Assembly: GCF_900107485.1 (NCBI RefSeq) | Contig: NZ_FNQE01000003.1 | Coordinates: forward strand, 1-64,000 | Length of the DNA stretch: 64,000 nucleotides | Reading direction: 5' to 3' | From: Proteiniborus ethanoligenes | GTDB taxonomy: Bacteria > Bacillota > Clostridia > Tissierellales > Proteiniboraceae | In this document: positions 8,367 to 16,202 of the stretch, in pieces | How positions within the stretch are numbered: the first letter of the stretch is position 1 | How the letters are laid out: the number at the start of each line of letters is the position of its first letter | Program-made: the position numbers and the translations under genes | The notes under the pieces: generated by a model | The model's database searches: none | Told to the model about the DNA's origin: nothing | The model's input: only the letters and a program-made list of their open reading frames with translations

Positions 8367-11300
8367 TTAACTTTTTAAGACTAGGAATGTGATTAGTTCA
8401 AAGTCTTCTATACCGTCAAATAGGCTTCTCTGCATTGTAGTACCACCTTTAGAGAAAAGACTGGCTACTCCAATGTCTTGCTTCTTACCTATTAGGTTTT
8501 CAATGGAAGCTTCCAGTAAATCCGAATAATGCTCCATTTTACGACCATCATTAGTTTCCTTGTTAAATTCCTCTACCAGTTCTTTTAACACTTCGTCTTT
8601 ACCTGAGCATAGCTTTTTATAGTAGTCTAATATCTTCTTGGAATGAAGGAAGGATAGCTGTACCTCTCCGTCATCTGTGATATAGACCATATAGTAAGGA
8701 AATAGAGGGTTCTGCTCTTTGCTCTGGTCTTTGCCTTTGACCTGTCTAAGAGTAAATATCACTCCGGGTTTTACTATGTCGCTAATGCTCTCGTCTATTT
8801 TTGTAACGGCATACATTCCATTTGGTGCTTCATCTAAGGCTTTTCTCTTGGTTTTCATATACTCCATTAATTCAATCTTAAAGTCATTAAAGGTCAGGTC
8901 TGTAATGGATATAGCTCCTGATATATCTTCTAGGTCTACAACCTCATTCTGTAGCTTTTTTAGTTGCTTCTTACGGTATTCAAGGTCCTTCATTTCCTTA
9001 CTTGGATTGTTTTCTATAACATTTTCTTCACCTGTGGCTGATACGTCCAATAAAACCATTCTGCCCTTAACTCGTTGTTGAAGGTTTATATACTCGTCTA
9101 AGTCCTTAGTTGGCCAGAAGTTTACTAGCTTAATATAATCGTTCTGAGAGCCTATACGGTCAATACGTCCAAACCTTTGGATAATCCTTACAGGATTCCA
9201 GTGTATATCATAATTTACAAGATAATCGCAGTCTTGTAGGTTCTGTCCTTCAGAAATACAGTCCGTTGCAATAAGAATATCAATATGTTCATTAACCTCT
9301 GGATATACCTTAGAACACTCCTTAGAAATAGGCGAAAATAGAGTCAGCACCGTATTTATGTCTGTCATCTTAACCGTCCTTCTCAGCTCCTTTGGTATAG
9401 GTAGGGTCGAGTGGTTATCTCCACTACCTGTTACAATAGCAGCGTAAATACCTCTATCAGCAAATTCCTCAGATAAATGCTTATATAAGTACTTGGCCGT
9501 GTCTGCAAAGGCTGTAAATATAATCACCTTCCTGTTTCCTGTATTGATAGGGTCCTTAATCTTATTTTCTATTAAGGTTCTAAGCTCTATAAGCTTTGCA
9601 TCTCTATCGGGTGTTACATTTATAGCTTCCAATAGGATAGTTTCTAGCTTGTCCTTATCAGCTAAAAGGTCTTGCTTCCACTTGATAAGGTCCATATCCT
9701 GCAGTAAAACCTTGACATTGTTACCAAACATCAGGTTGTCATATTCAGGGTCATCTATGTCAATATCACTAATATCCATTTCAGCATCATAGTCAAAATG
9801 CCTTTTCTCTATGGCCTCAAGGGTCTTATCTATTTTATAGAGAATATTCTCAACAGTTAAAGCAAAAGAATTAATAGAGCTTTCCATCCTCTTTAAGATA
9901 CCTACACGCATAAGCCCAACTAAGCTTTGCTCCCTATCTGTCTGCCTAAAGACGCTATTGTTCGTACCAACGGTCATATCGTACTTTTTCTCATAAGCAG
10001 CTCTCTTCTCGGGAAGAACATAGCCCAAGGGTGAATAGACACACAGGGTAAGCTTTTTAATAAGCCTATTGATTTCCTCTATAGGAGGAAACTCACCTTT
10101 AGTATCAATGATAGGATACCTGTTTTCAGGGGTTAGTCTTGTGGGGAACTTGCCTATCTCTTCCAAATTATAATACTTCTCTATATGTTTCCTAGAGCGA
10201 GCAATAGTTACGGTATCCAAAAGCTTAAAGTAGTCTAAATCCATCATATTGACAAAGCTTTCTGTTGTTCTTTCAGGGTCAGGAAGTTCAGACCACCTAT
10301 TAAATACAGCTTGAGCCTTTCTAAGTATAAGTTCAAGGTTATCTAAACCAACACTGGAAAAGGCATCATTTCTGCCCTCTGTTATAAATGCTATCTGGTT
10401 CTTAATATCATTCATCTTATTGTTTACAGGTGTTGCTGATAGCATTAAGACCTTGGTCTTAACACCTGCTTTTATTATGTCATTCATAAATCGTTCATAG
10501 CGAGTTATACGACCTTTGACTGGTGGATTGTTTCTAAAGTTATGGCTTTCATCTATCACTACTAGGTCATAGTTAGACCAATTAAGGGTGGCAAGGTTAA
10601 TCTCTCCTGAGTAGCCACTTGTCCTGCTCAGGTCAGTATGATTTAGAACATCGTAATTGAATCTATCACCAGAGAAGATATTACGCTTATCATTCATGGT
10701 GTATACAGTCCAGTTTTCACGAAGCTTCTTGGGTACGATAACAAGAACCCTGTCATTTCTTAATTCGTAGTATTTAATTACAGCCAGTGCCGTAAATGTC
10801 TTACCAAGTCCAACACTGTCGGCTATGATGCAGCCATTGTACTTTTCAATTTTATCTATAGCCCCCATAACACCGTCTTTCTGGAACTTATACAATTTAT
10901 TCCAGATAAAAGTTTCCTTGAAACCTGTACGGCTTTTAACAATGTTATCCTCGGTTAGCTCGTCAAGATAGTTGTTGAATATATTGTAAAGGGTAACAAA
11001 GTAGATAAACTCAGGTGTATTTTCCTTATAAAGAATACGCATTTGTTCAAGAACTTTCTCTTTTACATCTTGGACGGCTGTTTCGTCCTCCCACAGTTCA
11101 TCGAAGGCTTGCAGAAAACTTATGGTATAGTCTTTGCCATACAAACACATATTGCTGTCTAATCTATTGGAAGGAGTGATACCCAGTCCATCAGAAGTAA
11201 AGTCAACTGTTCCATTTATGGAAACATTATCGCCGGGGTTTTCTATGTAAACCAGCCTTGGTTGAGCTGGATTTGCTTGCCTTAGAGACTTAATTTCTGC

Positions 11301-11636
11301 TTTCTTTTCTAGCCACTGGGCACATTCCTTGGCTATGGCCGCCTGCTTCATTTCATTTCTAAGCTTTATTTCAAATTCGTTCCCTGACATCTTTTTCTCG
11401 GGGTTACGCTCTATATAATATTCCCGAATAAGCTCTTGGTCCTTATGTACAAAGGTGGGTTCTGTAAAAATGAATCTCATATTATCTATCTTACTAAGCT
11501 CCTTTTTAAGCTCTGCATAGGCATAAATTGTAAAGTAAGCTGATATAACTGATAGCTTTGAACCCTTGTTTAGTTCCACTTTTAACTCATCTACAACCCT
11601 ATATTTCTTATTATCCAATACCTTAGGTGGTTTCAT
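8367..11636 (-). CDS. SNF2-like helicase with degenerate phospholipase-D-like N-terminus
   Basis: The 1,089-residue protein has an N-terminal region (about 1-180) resembling PLD-family nuclease folds; NGTVDFTSDGLGITPSNRLD (141-160) matches the usual G-S-x-N-x-T-x-x-G-L...N motif. The HxK of active PLD enzymes is not seen, so this half-site looks inactive. The helicase part has Walker A DSVGLGKT (273-280), DESH (362-365), SATPVNN and a C-terminal lobe with DILIATDCISEGQNLQ and QRFGRIDRIGS. Such SNF2 motors translocate on duplex DNA and occur in several phage-defence systems, including DISARM. It is the first large gene of the operon, 35 bases after the small HTH gene. All ATPase motifs look intact. 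Confidence 0.9.
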   Translation of the reverse strand: MKPPKVLDNKKYRVVDELKVELNKGSKLSVISAYFTIYAYAELKKELSKIDNMRFIFTEPTFVHKDQELIREYYIERNPEKKMSGNEFEIKLRNEMKQAAIAKECAQWLEKKAEIKSLRQANPAQPRLVYIENPGDNVSINGTVDFTSDGLGITPSNRLDSNMCLYGKDYTISFLQAFDELWEDETAVQDVKEKVLEQMRILYKENTPEFIYFVTLYNIFNNYLDELTEDNIVKSRTGFKETFIWNKLYKFQKDGVMGAIDKIEKYNGCIIADSVGLGKTFTALAVIKYYELRNDRVLVIVPKKLRENWTVYTMNDKRNIFSGDRFNYDVLNHTDLSRTSGYSGEINLATLNWSNYDLVVIDESHNFRNNPPVKGRITRYERFMNDIIKAGVKTKVLMLSATPVNNKMNDIKNQIAFITEGRNDAFSSVGLDNLELILRKAQAVFNRWSELPDPERTTESFVNMMDLDYFKLLDTVTIARSRKHIEKYYNLEEIGKFPTRLTPENRYPIIDTKGEFPPIEEINRLIKKLTLCVYSPLGYVLPEKRAAYEKKYDMTVGTNNSVFRQTDREQSLVGLMRVGILKRMESSINSFALTVENILYKIDKTLEAIEKRHFDYDAEMDISDIDIDDPEYDNLMFGNNVKVLLQDMDLIKWKQDLLADKDKLETILLEAINVTPDRDAKLIELRTLIENKIKDPINTGNRKVIIFTAFADTAKYLYKHLSEEFADRGIYAAIVTGSGDNHSTLPIPKELRRTVKMTDINTVLTLFSPISKECSKVYPEVNEHIDILIATDCISEGQNLQDCDYLVNYDIHWNPVRIIQRFGRIDRIGSQNDYIKLVNFWPTKDLDEYINLQQRVKGRMVLLDVSATGEENVIENNPSKEMKDLEYRKKQLKKLQNEVVDLEDISGAISITDLTFNDFKIELMEYMKTKRKALDEAPNGMYAVTKIDESISDIVKPGVIFTLRQVKGKDQSKEQNPLFPYYMVYITDDGEVQLSFLHSKKILDYYKKLCSGKDEVLKELVEEFNKETNDGRKMEHYSDLLEASIENLIGKKQDIGVASLFSKGGTTMQRSLFDGIEDFELITFLVLKS

Positions 11637-11671
11637 ATAATCAACCCTCCGACCCTATTTATCGTAAACCA

Positions 11672-11854
11672 TTATTCATTAGCTTCTTTCTTTGTTTTTC
11701 TTCTATCTGCAGGTTTCTCTGCGTCCATAGGTATGAGCCAGATATAACTAAACTTAAAAGCTCCTTGTATTCTGCCTTCTTCACAAAGTATCTGAACTCT
11801 CCGTCTTGAAATATCCCACTTTTCAGCTACTTCCTTCGCTGATAGATACTCCAT
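11672..11854 (-). CDS. Small HTH protein, first gene of the defence operon
   Basis: The 60-residue protein begins MEYLSAKEVAEKWDISRRRV and has an excisionase/AlpA-like helix-turn-helix covering residues 3-45, with a basic tail (DRRKTKKEANE). The ATG at 11,852-11,854 has GGAGGTG seven bases upstream; an upstream in-frame start would lie in that site. It is the promoter-proximal gene of the six-gene operon and is separated from the helicase by 35 bases. By position it could act as a controller protein that times expression of methyltransferase and nuclease. Small HTH proteins of this type often precede Firmicutes restriction loci. Autoregulation is inferred only. Confidence 0.8.
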   Translation of the reverse strand: MEYLSAKEVAEKWDISRRRVQILCEEGRIQGAFKFSYIWLIPMDAEKPADRRKTKKEANE

Positions 11855-11889
11855 ACTAAACACCTCCAATTAAAGAAGTCTGTTAATTA

Positions 11890-11918
11890 ATTATATACCA
11901 CCTTGCGAACAATAGCAA
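11890..11918 (-). promoter_or_regulatory. SigmaA-type promoter of the defence operon
   Basis: On the minus strand TTGCTA (11,913-11,918) and TATAAT (11,890-11,895) are separated by exactly 17 bases. This lies 36 bases upstream of the first start codon. An AATTGTGAGAATTGTAA segment just upstream contains partly repeated TTGT/AATTGT words that could bind a regulator. Confidence 0.7.
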
Positions 11919-12002
11919 TATTTTACAATTCTCACAATTTAGACATTTCGCTTATTCTATAGAGTCAAATGCCCGTGGCACCAAATAAAACCCGAAAAGT
12001 TA

Positions 12003-12031
12003 TTGACTCCAGCTTGGGGGCGCGGTATAAC
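12003..12031 (+). promoter_or_regulatory. SigmaA-type promoter ahead of the RHH gene
   Basis: TTGACT (12,003-12,008) and TATAAC (12,026-12,031) are separated by 17 bases with an unusually G-rich spacer (CTTGGGGGCGCGG). It drives a leader of about 50 bases containing GGAGAGGAGG. The stretch is clearly more GC-rich than its surroundings. Confidence 0.65.
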
Positions 12032-12087
12032 ATCATCAAGTGGGGTCACTAAGCAAGGAAGCCCGACAGGAGAGGAGGTTCTGACGA

Positions 12088-12273
12088 ATTGCTAGGAATG
12101 GTAAAGGTAGACTAACAACAAAAGAAGAAACTGTCTCTATTAAAGTAAGGTTGCCAAAAAGTATAGCAGGCCAACTCGGAGATATGGCTGAGCAACTTGA
12201 CGTACCTATGGCAAGCATTATAAGACAGGGTATTATCAAAGCGTTAGAGGAACTATCTAAGGAAGCAAAATAA
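12088..12273 (+). CDS. Ribbon-helix-helix (CopG/Arc-type) DNA-binding protein, probable ATT start
   Basis: Translation from ATT at 12,088 gives 61 residues beginning (M)ARNGKGRLTTKEETVSIKV. The pattern, a basic tail, a short beta strand (TVSIKVRLP), then two helices (AGQLGDMAEQL and ASIIRQGIIKALEELS), is typical of RHH repressors such as CopG and plasmid partition regulators. The frame closes with TGA two codons before the ATT, and the only in-frame ATGs are far inside the fold. A strong GGAGAGGAGG lies nine bases before the ATT and a consensus promoter sits upstream. An ATT initiation is rare but fits; an alternative is a frameshift near the start. It lies ahead of the resolvase and its repeats, like a plasmid maintenance gene. 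Confidence 0.6.
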   Translation: MARNGKGRLTTKEETVSIKVRLPKSIAGQLGDMAEQLDVPMASIIRQGIIKALEELSKEAK

Positions 12274-12608
12274 AAAAAGTATGTGCCATAAACGACCGTT
12301 TTTGGTATAGATTTATAGTAGGCACAATATAGCTAGGTTGGTTGATATAAAGATGTACCATTAAAAGTGTCATAAACAAATTATATTGTGTCACCAGTAA
12401 AATTTATAAAACTATAACTTAGTCTATAAAAGTATAACTTAGTCTATAAAAGTATACATTGATGGGCTACCGAAAACAGTCTAAAAATAGGTTCATAAAT
12501 GTATAGACTAGGGTTTATAGAGTAGTCTATCGAATGTGTAGACATTTATAGACCACTACCACTATTTCATAGCCCAAATAAAAATTGCAAGAAAGGAATG
12601 ATTATATT
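12274..12608. other. Intergenic region with the resolvase recombination-site candidate
   Basis: No gene is seen between the RHH gene and the resolvase. The first 130 bases contain GTGCC...GGCAC words around 12,290-12,335. The rest holds the repeat cluster described separately. The region fits the position of a res site upstream of a serine resolvase. Confidence 0.5.
12411..12553. repeat. Tandem 20-bp repeats plus inverted GTCTATAAA motifs, putative res site
   Basis: The unit AGTATAACTTAGTCTATAAA (12,431-12,450) is preceded by a copy with one mismatch (12,411-12,430) and followed by a partial copy (AGTATACATT). Downstream, the core word recurs inverted or varied: GTATAGAC (12,501-12,508), AGTCTAT (12,523-12,529) and TTTATAGAC (12,545-12,553). 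Resolvases bind three such inverted subsites next to their own gene, which begins at 12,609. The repeats are seen directly; their role as a res site is inferred. Confidence 0.65.
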
Positions 12609-13268
12609 ATGGCTGTATACGGTTATCATAGAACAAGTACTGCCGACCAGCATTTAGACAGAGGTATTAAAGCTATCAATGATTATTGCATTGCTAACAA
12701 CATTAAGATAGATGAAATGTTTACGGACCAGAAAACAGGTAAAAATTTTAACAGGCCAGACTATCAAGCATTAAAAAGGATAGCAAAGAATAAATCTGAT
12801 ATAATTATAATATCAGAGGTCGACCGCCTTGGCCGCAATAAAGAAGAAACCCTAAAAGAACTCCAGCATTACAAAGCACTTGGTGTCAGGCTTATGATTT
12901 TAGAAATACCTACTACCTTGGTTGATTATTCAACTATGGAAAGTTCATTAGCCAGTATGCTAATGGAAACTATAAATAATATGTTAATCGAGATGTACGC
13001 TACTATTGCACACGCTGAGATGATTAAAAGAGAAAAACGCCAAGCTGAGGGCATACAAACTATGAAAGACCGTGGTGAGTGGGATAAATACGGTAGGCCA
13101 GCTGCTATAGATTATGATAAGTTTAAAAAAGAATACGGTAAAGTACAAGCAGGCCATATTAAGCCCTTTGAGCTAATAAATCAACTAGGTATGGCAAAGT
13201 CCACTTACTATAAGTATGCTAAACAAGTCAAGGATGAGCTGTATACTAAGGAGGTCTGTACAGTATGA
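12609..13268 (+). CDS. Serine recombinase, resolvase/invertase family
   Basis: The 219-residue protein has the resolvase catalytic domain at the N-terminus: MAVYGYHRTSTADQH (nucleophile serine in YHRTST), the acidic EVDRLGRNKEE helix with the conserved R-L-G-R, and a long dimer helix. A C-terminal HTH follows (FELINQLGMAKSTYYKYAKQ, about 180-200). Such enzymes resolve cointegrates and plasmid multimers at res sites. The ATG at 12,609 was preferred to an in-frame TTG 24 bases upstream because AAAGGA lies just ahead. The gene overlaps the next by 4 bases (ATGA). The repeats at 12,411-12,553 are its likely target. It suggests this module derives from a plasmid or a Tn3-like element. Confidence 0.9.
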   Translation: MAVYGYHRTSTADQHLDRGIKAINDYCIANNIKIDEMFTDQKTGKNFNRPDYQALKRIAKNKSDIIIISEVDRLGRNKEETLKELQHYKALGVRLMILEIPTTLVDYSTMESSLASMLMETINNMLIEMYATIAHAEMIKREKRQAEGIQTMKDRGEWDKYGRPAAIDYDKFKKEYGKVQAGHIKPFELINQLGMAKSTYYKYAKQVKDELYTKEVCTV

Positions 13269-13741
13269 TTACAATGTGTCCAAGCTGTCTTGAGCTTTTC
13301 AGTGAAATATGGTCAAAGCCCTGTTGTGATTGTGGTTATAAGACTGTTAGCGTAAGTGTTGAGCTTCTAGGGGTAGTGAAAGCGCTGATAAATCGAGGTT
13401 TTAAGGTGTCTTATGCTAATTGCAATACTCATAAGGACCAAGATGGTAGTGGTAAATTTACACAAATGTGTATTGATTTAGGAGCTGACTATCCACAGGC
13501 ATTATTTGATGAATTGCCACCTGACTGGATTGTTACTGATTCTTATCCAGTTATAGATAATGAAATATTGGAACCACCATTTACGGTTCTCAACTGTGTT
13601 TGCGAACATCCACCTAGTGAATGTGACCCTGAAAGCATAGACTTTGCCAAAGAAGTCACTATAAGCAATCTTGAATTATGGCTTGAAAGCAAAGACCCTG
13701 AAGCTTGTAAAGCTATATTTAGGCTTGCAGGCTGTAACTAA
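13265..13741 (+). CDS. Zinc-ribbon hypothetical protein, 158 residues
   Basis: The N-terminus has two cysteine pairs, CPSC (5-8) and CCDC (20-23 region), forming a probable zinc ribbon. The middle (VKALINRGFKVSYANCNTH) is alpha/beta, and the C-terminus is acidic with extra cysteines (NCVCEHPPSEC). No family is recognised. The start overlaps the resolvase stop as ATGA, so translation is coupled. A hairpin terminator lies directly after the stop. Genes coupled to resolvases on mobile elements are often maintenance or accessory functions, but none can be named here. Confidence 0.75.
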   Translation: MITMCPSCLELFSEIWSKPCCDCGYKTVSVSVELLGVVKALINRGFKVSYANCNTHKDQDGSGKFTQMCIDLGADYPQALFDELPPDWIVTDSYPVIDNEILEPPFTVLNCVCEHPPSECDPESIDFAKEVTISNLELWLESKDPEACKAIFRLAGCN

Positions 13742-13765
13742 CCAAAAGACCCTACGGGCTAATAT
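13735..13765 (+). repeat. Left copy of a direct repeat bracketing the ietAS cassette
   Basis: GTAACTAACCAAAAGACCC and the following ten bases match the copy at 17,828-17,858 at about 27 of 31 positions, in the same orientation. The 4.1-kb ietAS cassette lies between the two. Confidence 0.65.
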
Positions 13766-13781
13766 AAGCATTGTAGGGTCT
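13747..13781 (+). terminator. Terminator of the resolvase operon
   Basis: AGACCCTAC (13,747-13,755) pairs with GTAGGGTCT (13,773-13,781), and a T-containing run follows. It lies just after the stop at 13,741. The same sequence with its flank recurs at 17,840-17,874. Confidence 0.7.
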
Positions 13782-13930
13782 AAATTTGCAAGAAAAGCTT
13801 CCTTATTCTCCATAGCTAAGCCTATGCCTAGTTTGACACGGGTAGTAGTTTTGCTAACGCCGTTTTTTCGATTGACGATGGCAATGATTTATGCATTCGA
13901 TTTGGTTCCTACTTTCATTTTTTGAATAAA

Positions 13931-13958
13931 AAGAGCCAGTCATATGGACTAACTCCTT
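13931..13958 (-). terminator. Terminator of the ietAS pair
   Basis: On the minus strand a stem with G-T wobbles (AGGAGTTAGTC pairing with GACTGGCTCTT) is followed by TTTTT. It lies about 28 bases past the stop of the protease gene. Confidence 0.65.
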
Positions 13959-13985
13959 TTCTAAAAGATTTTATATGTTCAAATA

Positions 13986-16202
13986 TTATGCTTGGGAATC
14001 AAGACGCAATCTAAGCGTATTAATAGCACGATATCTATTTAATGCTTCTATTTCACTATAAACATCTAGGGTATTGCTGACATCTTCAATGGTTACAGCT
14101 AATGCATATGGAATATCCAAATTCTCTTCATCCCAACGTGAAAATAGTTCAAGCCAAATTTGCCAATCACCAGCTTCAAACCTTGAAAACAGTTTTGTGA
14201 ACTGGTGACAAACATCCCATTTTTGTCTTCCTACTTTAAAATCTTGTTGAACTGGTTTTAAACGTCCATCAGAGCTGCTCTTTTTTAATGATGCTCTTAT
14301 ATATGCCCCTAAATATTCTGTTCCTTTTGTTCTATCAACAGGTGGCATCGAAATACATGTTACTGTAACTTTTGCAACATTTCTGCCAACCTGAGCAGCT
14401 AAAATTTCAGGCATATAAATTGTTACACGTTCTTTAGTAACCTTATTTAAAGTCCCTGTTCTCACAAATGTTACTTTGGAAGGAGAAGAATATTTGCTTT
14501 CATCTATGTTCGATAAACCTCTACCGTATAAATTATGGGCATATTCCAACTCTTCATCTGTAATACTATCCTCATCCCAAATAGGCATAGCATTGTGATA
14601 TAATAAGGTTTTTGCCAATAGGATATCTTGGTTAGGGATAATTTCTAATATCTCTGCAAAGTCTCCTGCTACAACAGGAGCAGTAAAACTTGTTCCAGCA
14701 TCTGGCGTCAATTTACCATTCTTATCTAAAAGTAAAGAATATTTATCTTCAGGGACTGATACTGAACCCGCAACACTTGCTATACAGCCACCGTAAGCAG
14801 TCAAATCCGGTTTAGAAAAACCATTAAATCCCGCCCCTATACGGCTATATGATGAAACTTCATTTTTAGTAGAAAGACTATTAGGGTGTGTTTCGCCCGA
14901 AGTTGCCCCAACAACGATTGATAGCATAGAGTCAGCTGGAGCCGATACTCTTGAATCATCATCGTCGAGAATATCTTCCAAACACGATTCAGTGCTCCAT
15001 AATTGATGATTTCCCGCTGAAACAACAAACTGTACATTTTTCCTTAATTGTAATGCGTCTAACTCATAACCTAAAATACTCATTTCATCTCCTTCAATTG
15101 GCGATGAAGCATTTGCAGATAAATTATATATCTTAGATATATCACAAAATGTAGCAACAGCATTCTGGATTCTTTTGATAAACACATTTACAGGAACACT
15201 TCCATCTAAAATGTTACAATCAATAATACGAGTTCTTGGGGTTATCTTCGTACTAGGCAATTGGTCACATATATATTTAAATGCAACCCTACTAGCAACT
15301 TTTGTTCCATGCTCACTATCACCTCCAGAAGAACCATCTGTCCAATGATGAAGTATAAGGGGCTCTAATCCTTCTGGAAAATTCACTCCCGAGTCTAGTA
15401 CCGTGACTATGGGTAATTTATCAATAACAACACTATCGTCCAATTCCAATTCATTTAAATCAACTGCATCTTTTGATGCTGCATCTGCACTAAAAAAATC
15501 AGTTTCCTCAATCCTATAAATTGCTGAATCATTTTCGTAATGATATAAGGAATTAGAAGGTATTATTGCTCGAATCACTGGCGTGTTATCTGATAAATAA
15601 TATGGTTCTTCCTGAATAGTTCCATTTCTATCACCAATTTTTCCAACCAATCTTTTTATTGCCAAATTATAAATTTCTTCTCTTAAGTTAGGCACAAGCA
15701 TTAGCTGAATATCCAATGAATCAGGAACTACATCTAAACAAGTAGTTTTTTGTAAAGAGTTTGAATTCTTTTCACTACCAAGATATGGCTTAAAATCTTC
15801 GATATAATCAAAGTATGTTTTACCTGTTCCTGAACGAGTATAGTCATCTATTCTCTTTTTTAATGATTGGAACTGAGTCTTTGTTGTAGCAATTACAGCC
15901 TTATTCTCACTTTTAACAACTTTAACCTCCATACCAGTTGATGTAAACAAGTCCTTTTTGTCTTTGATTTTTTCTCCATCCGGCAATTCTACTTTGAATA
16001 TCATTAATCCTGCATCTGATAAAGAGTCATCCTCTGAAACATTTTCAATCGCTTGTTTTATTGATTGAAGACTACTACTTAATTTTTGTCCGTGCTCAGC
16101 AAAAGATATATTTCTTGGTGTTGTTCTCGCTGTTGGTTTTTTTTCAACCCTAGTAACTTCCTCATCAGGAATCCATAAATGGTTTCTTTTATTGCTCATC
16201 AT
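13986..16202 (-). CDS. ietS: Subtilisin-like serine protease, IetS-type
   Basis: The 738-residue protein has no signal peptide, so it should act in the cytoplasm. The S8 catalytic triad is complete: Asp270 in VTVLDSGV, His298 in EHGTKVA and Ser505 in AGTSFTAP, with the oxyanion Asn398 in SAGNH. The first 250 residues form an extra N-terminal domain and the last 200 a beta-rich tail. A subtilase gene fused by overlap to an AAA ATPase gene is the ietAS arrangement, first described as a stability/toxin-antitoxin system of an Agrobacterium Ti plasmid and later as anti-phage defence. The start codon overlaps the ATPase stop (14-base overlap) behind AGGAGGGG. The gene symbol is by architecture, not alignment. 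Confidence 0.85.
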   Translation of the reverse strand: MMSNKRNHLWIPDEEVTRVEKKPTARTTPRNISFAEHGQKLSSSLQSIKQAIENVSEDDSLSDAGLMIFKVELPDGEKIKDKKDLFTSTGMEVKVVKSENKAVIATTKTQFQSLKKRIDDYTRSGTGKTYFDYIEDFKPYLGSEKNSNSLQKTTCLDVVPDSLDIQLMLVPNLREEIYNLAIKRLVGKIGDRNGTIQEEPYYLSDNTPVIRAIIPSNSLYHYENDSAIYRIEETDFFSADAASKDAVDLNELELDDSVVIDKLPIVTVLDSGVNFPEGLEPLILHHWTDGSSGGDSEHGTKVASRVAFKYICDQLPSTKITPRTRIIDCNILDGSVPVNVFIKRIQNAVATFCDISKIYNLSANASSPIEGDEMSILGYELDALQLRKNVQFVVSAGNHQLWSTESCLEDILDDDDSRVSAPADSMLSIVVGATSGETHPNSLSTKNEVSSYSRIGAGFNGFSKPDLTAYGGCIASVAGSVSVPEDKYSLLLDKNGKLTPDAGTSFTAPVVAGDFAEILEIIPNQDILLAKTLLYHNAMPIWDEDSITDEELEYAHNLYGRGLSNIDESKYSSPSKVTFVRTGTLNKVTKERVTIYMPEILAAQVGRNVAKVTVTCISMPPVDRTKGTEYLGAYIRASLKKSSSDGRLKPVQQDFKVGRQKWDVCHQFTKLFSRFEAGDWQIWLELFSRWDEENLDIPYALAVTIEDVSNTLDVYSEIEALNRYRAINTLRLRLDSQA

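Noticed and set aside
12036-12239. Minus-strand frame opposite the RHH gene
   Set aside because: It is the complement of the better supported plus-strand RHH gene, which has a promoter and a ribosome binding site.
13671-13925. Plus-strand frame spanning the resolvase-operon terminator
   Set aside because: It crosses the terminator hairpin and overlaps the zinc-ribbon gene in another frame, with no ribosome binding site.
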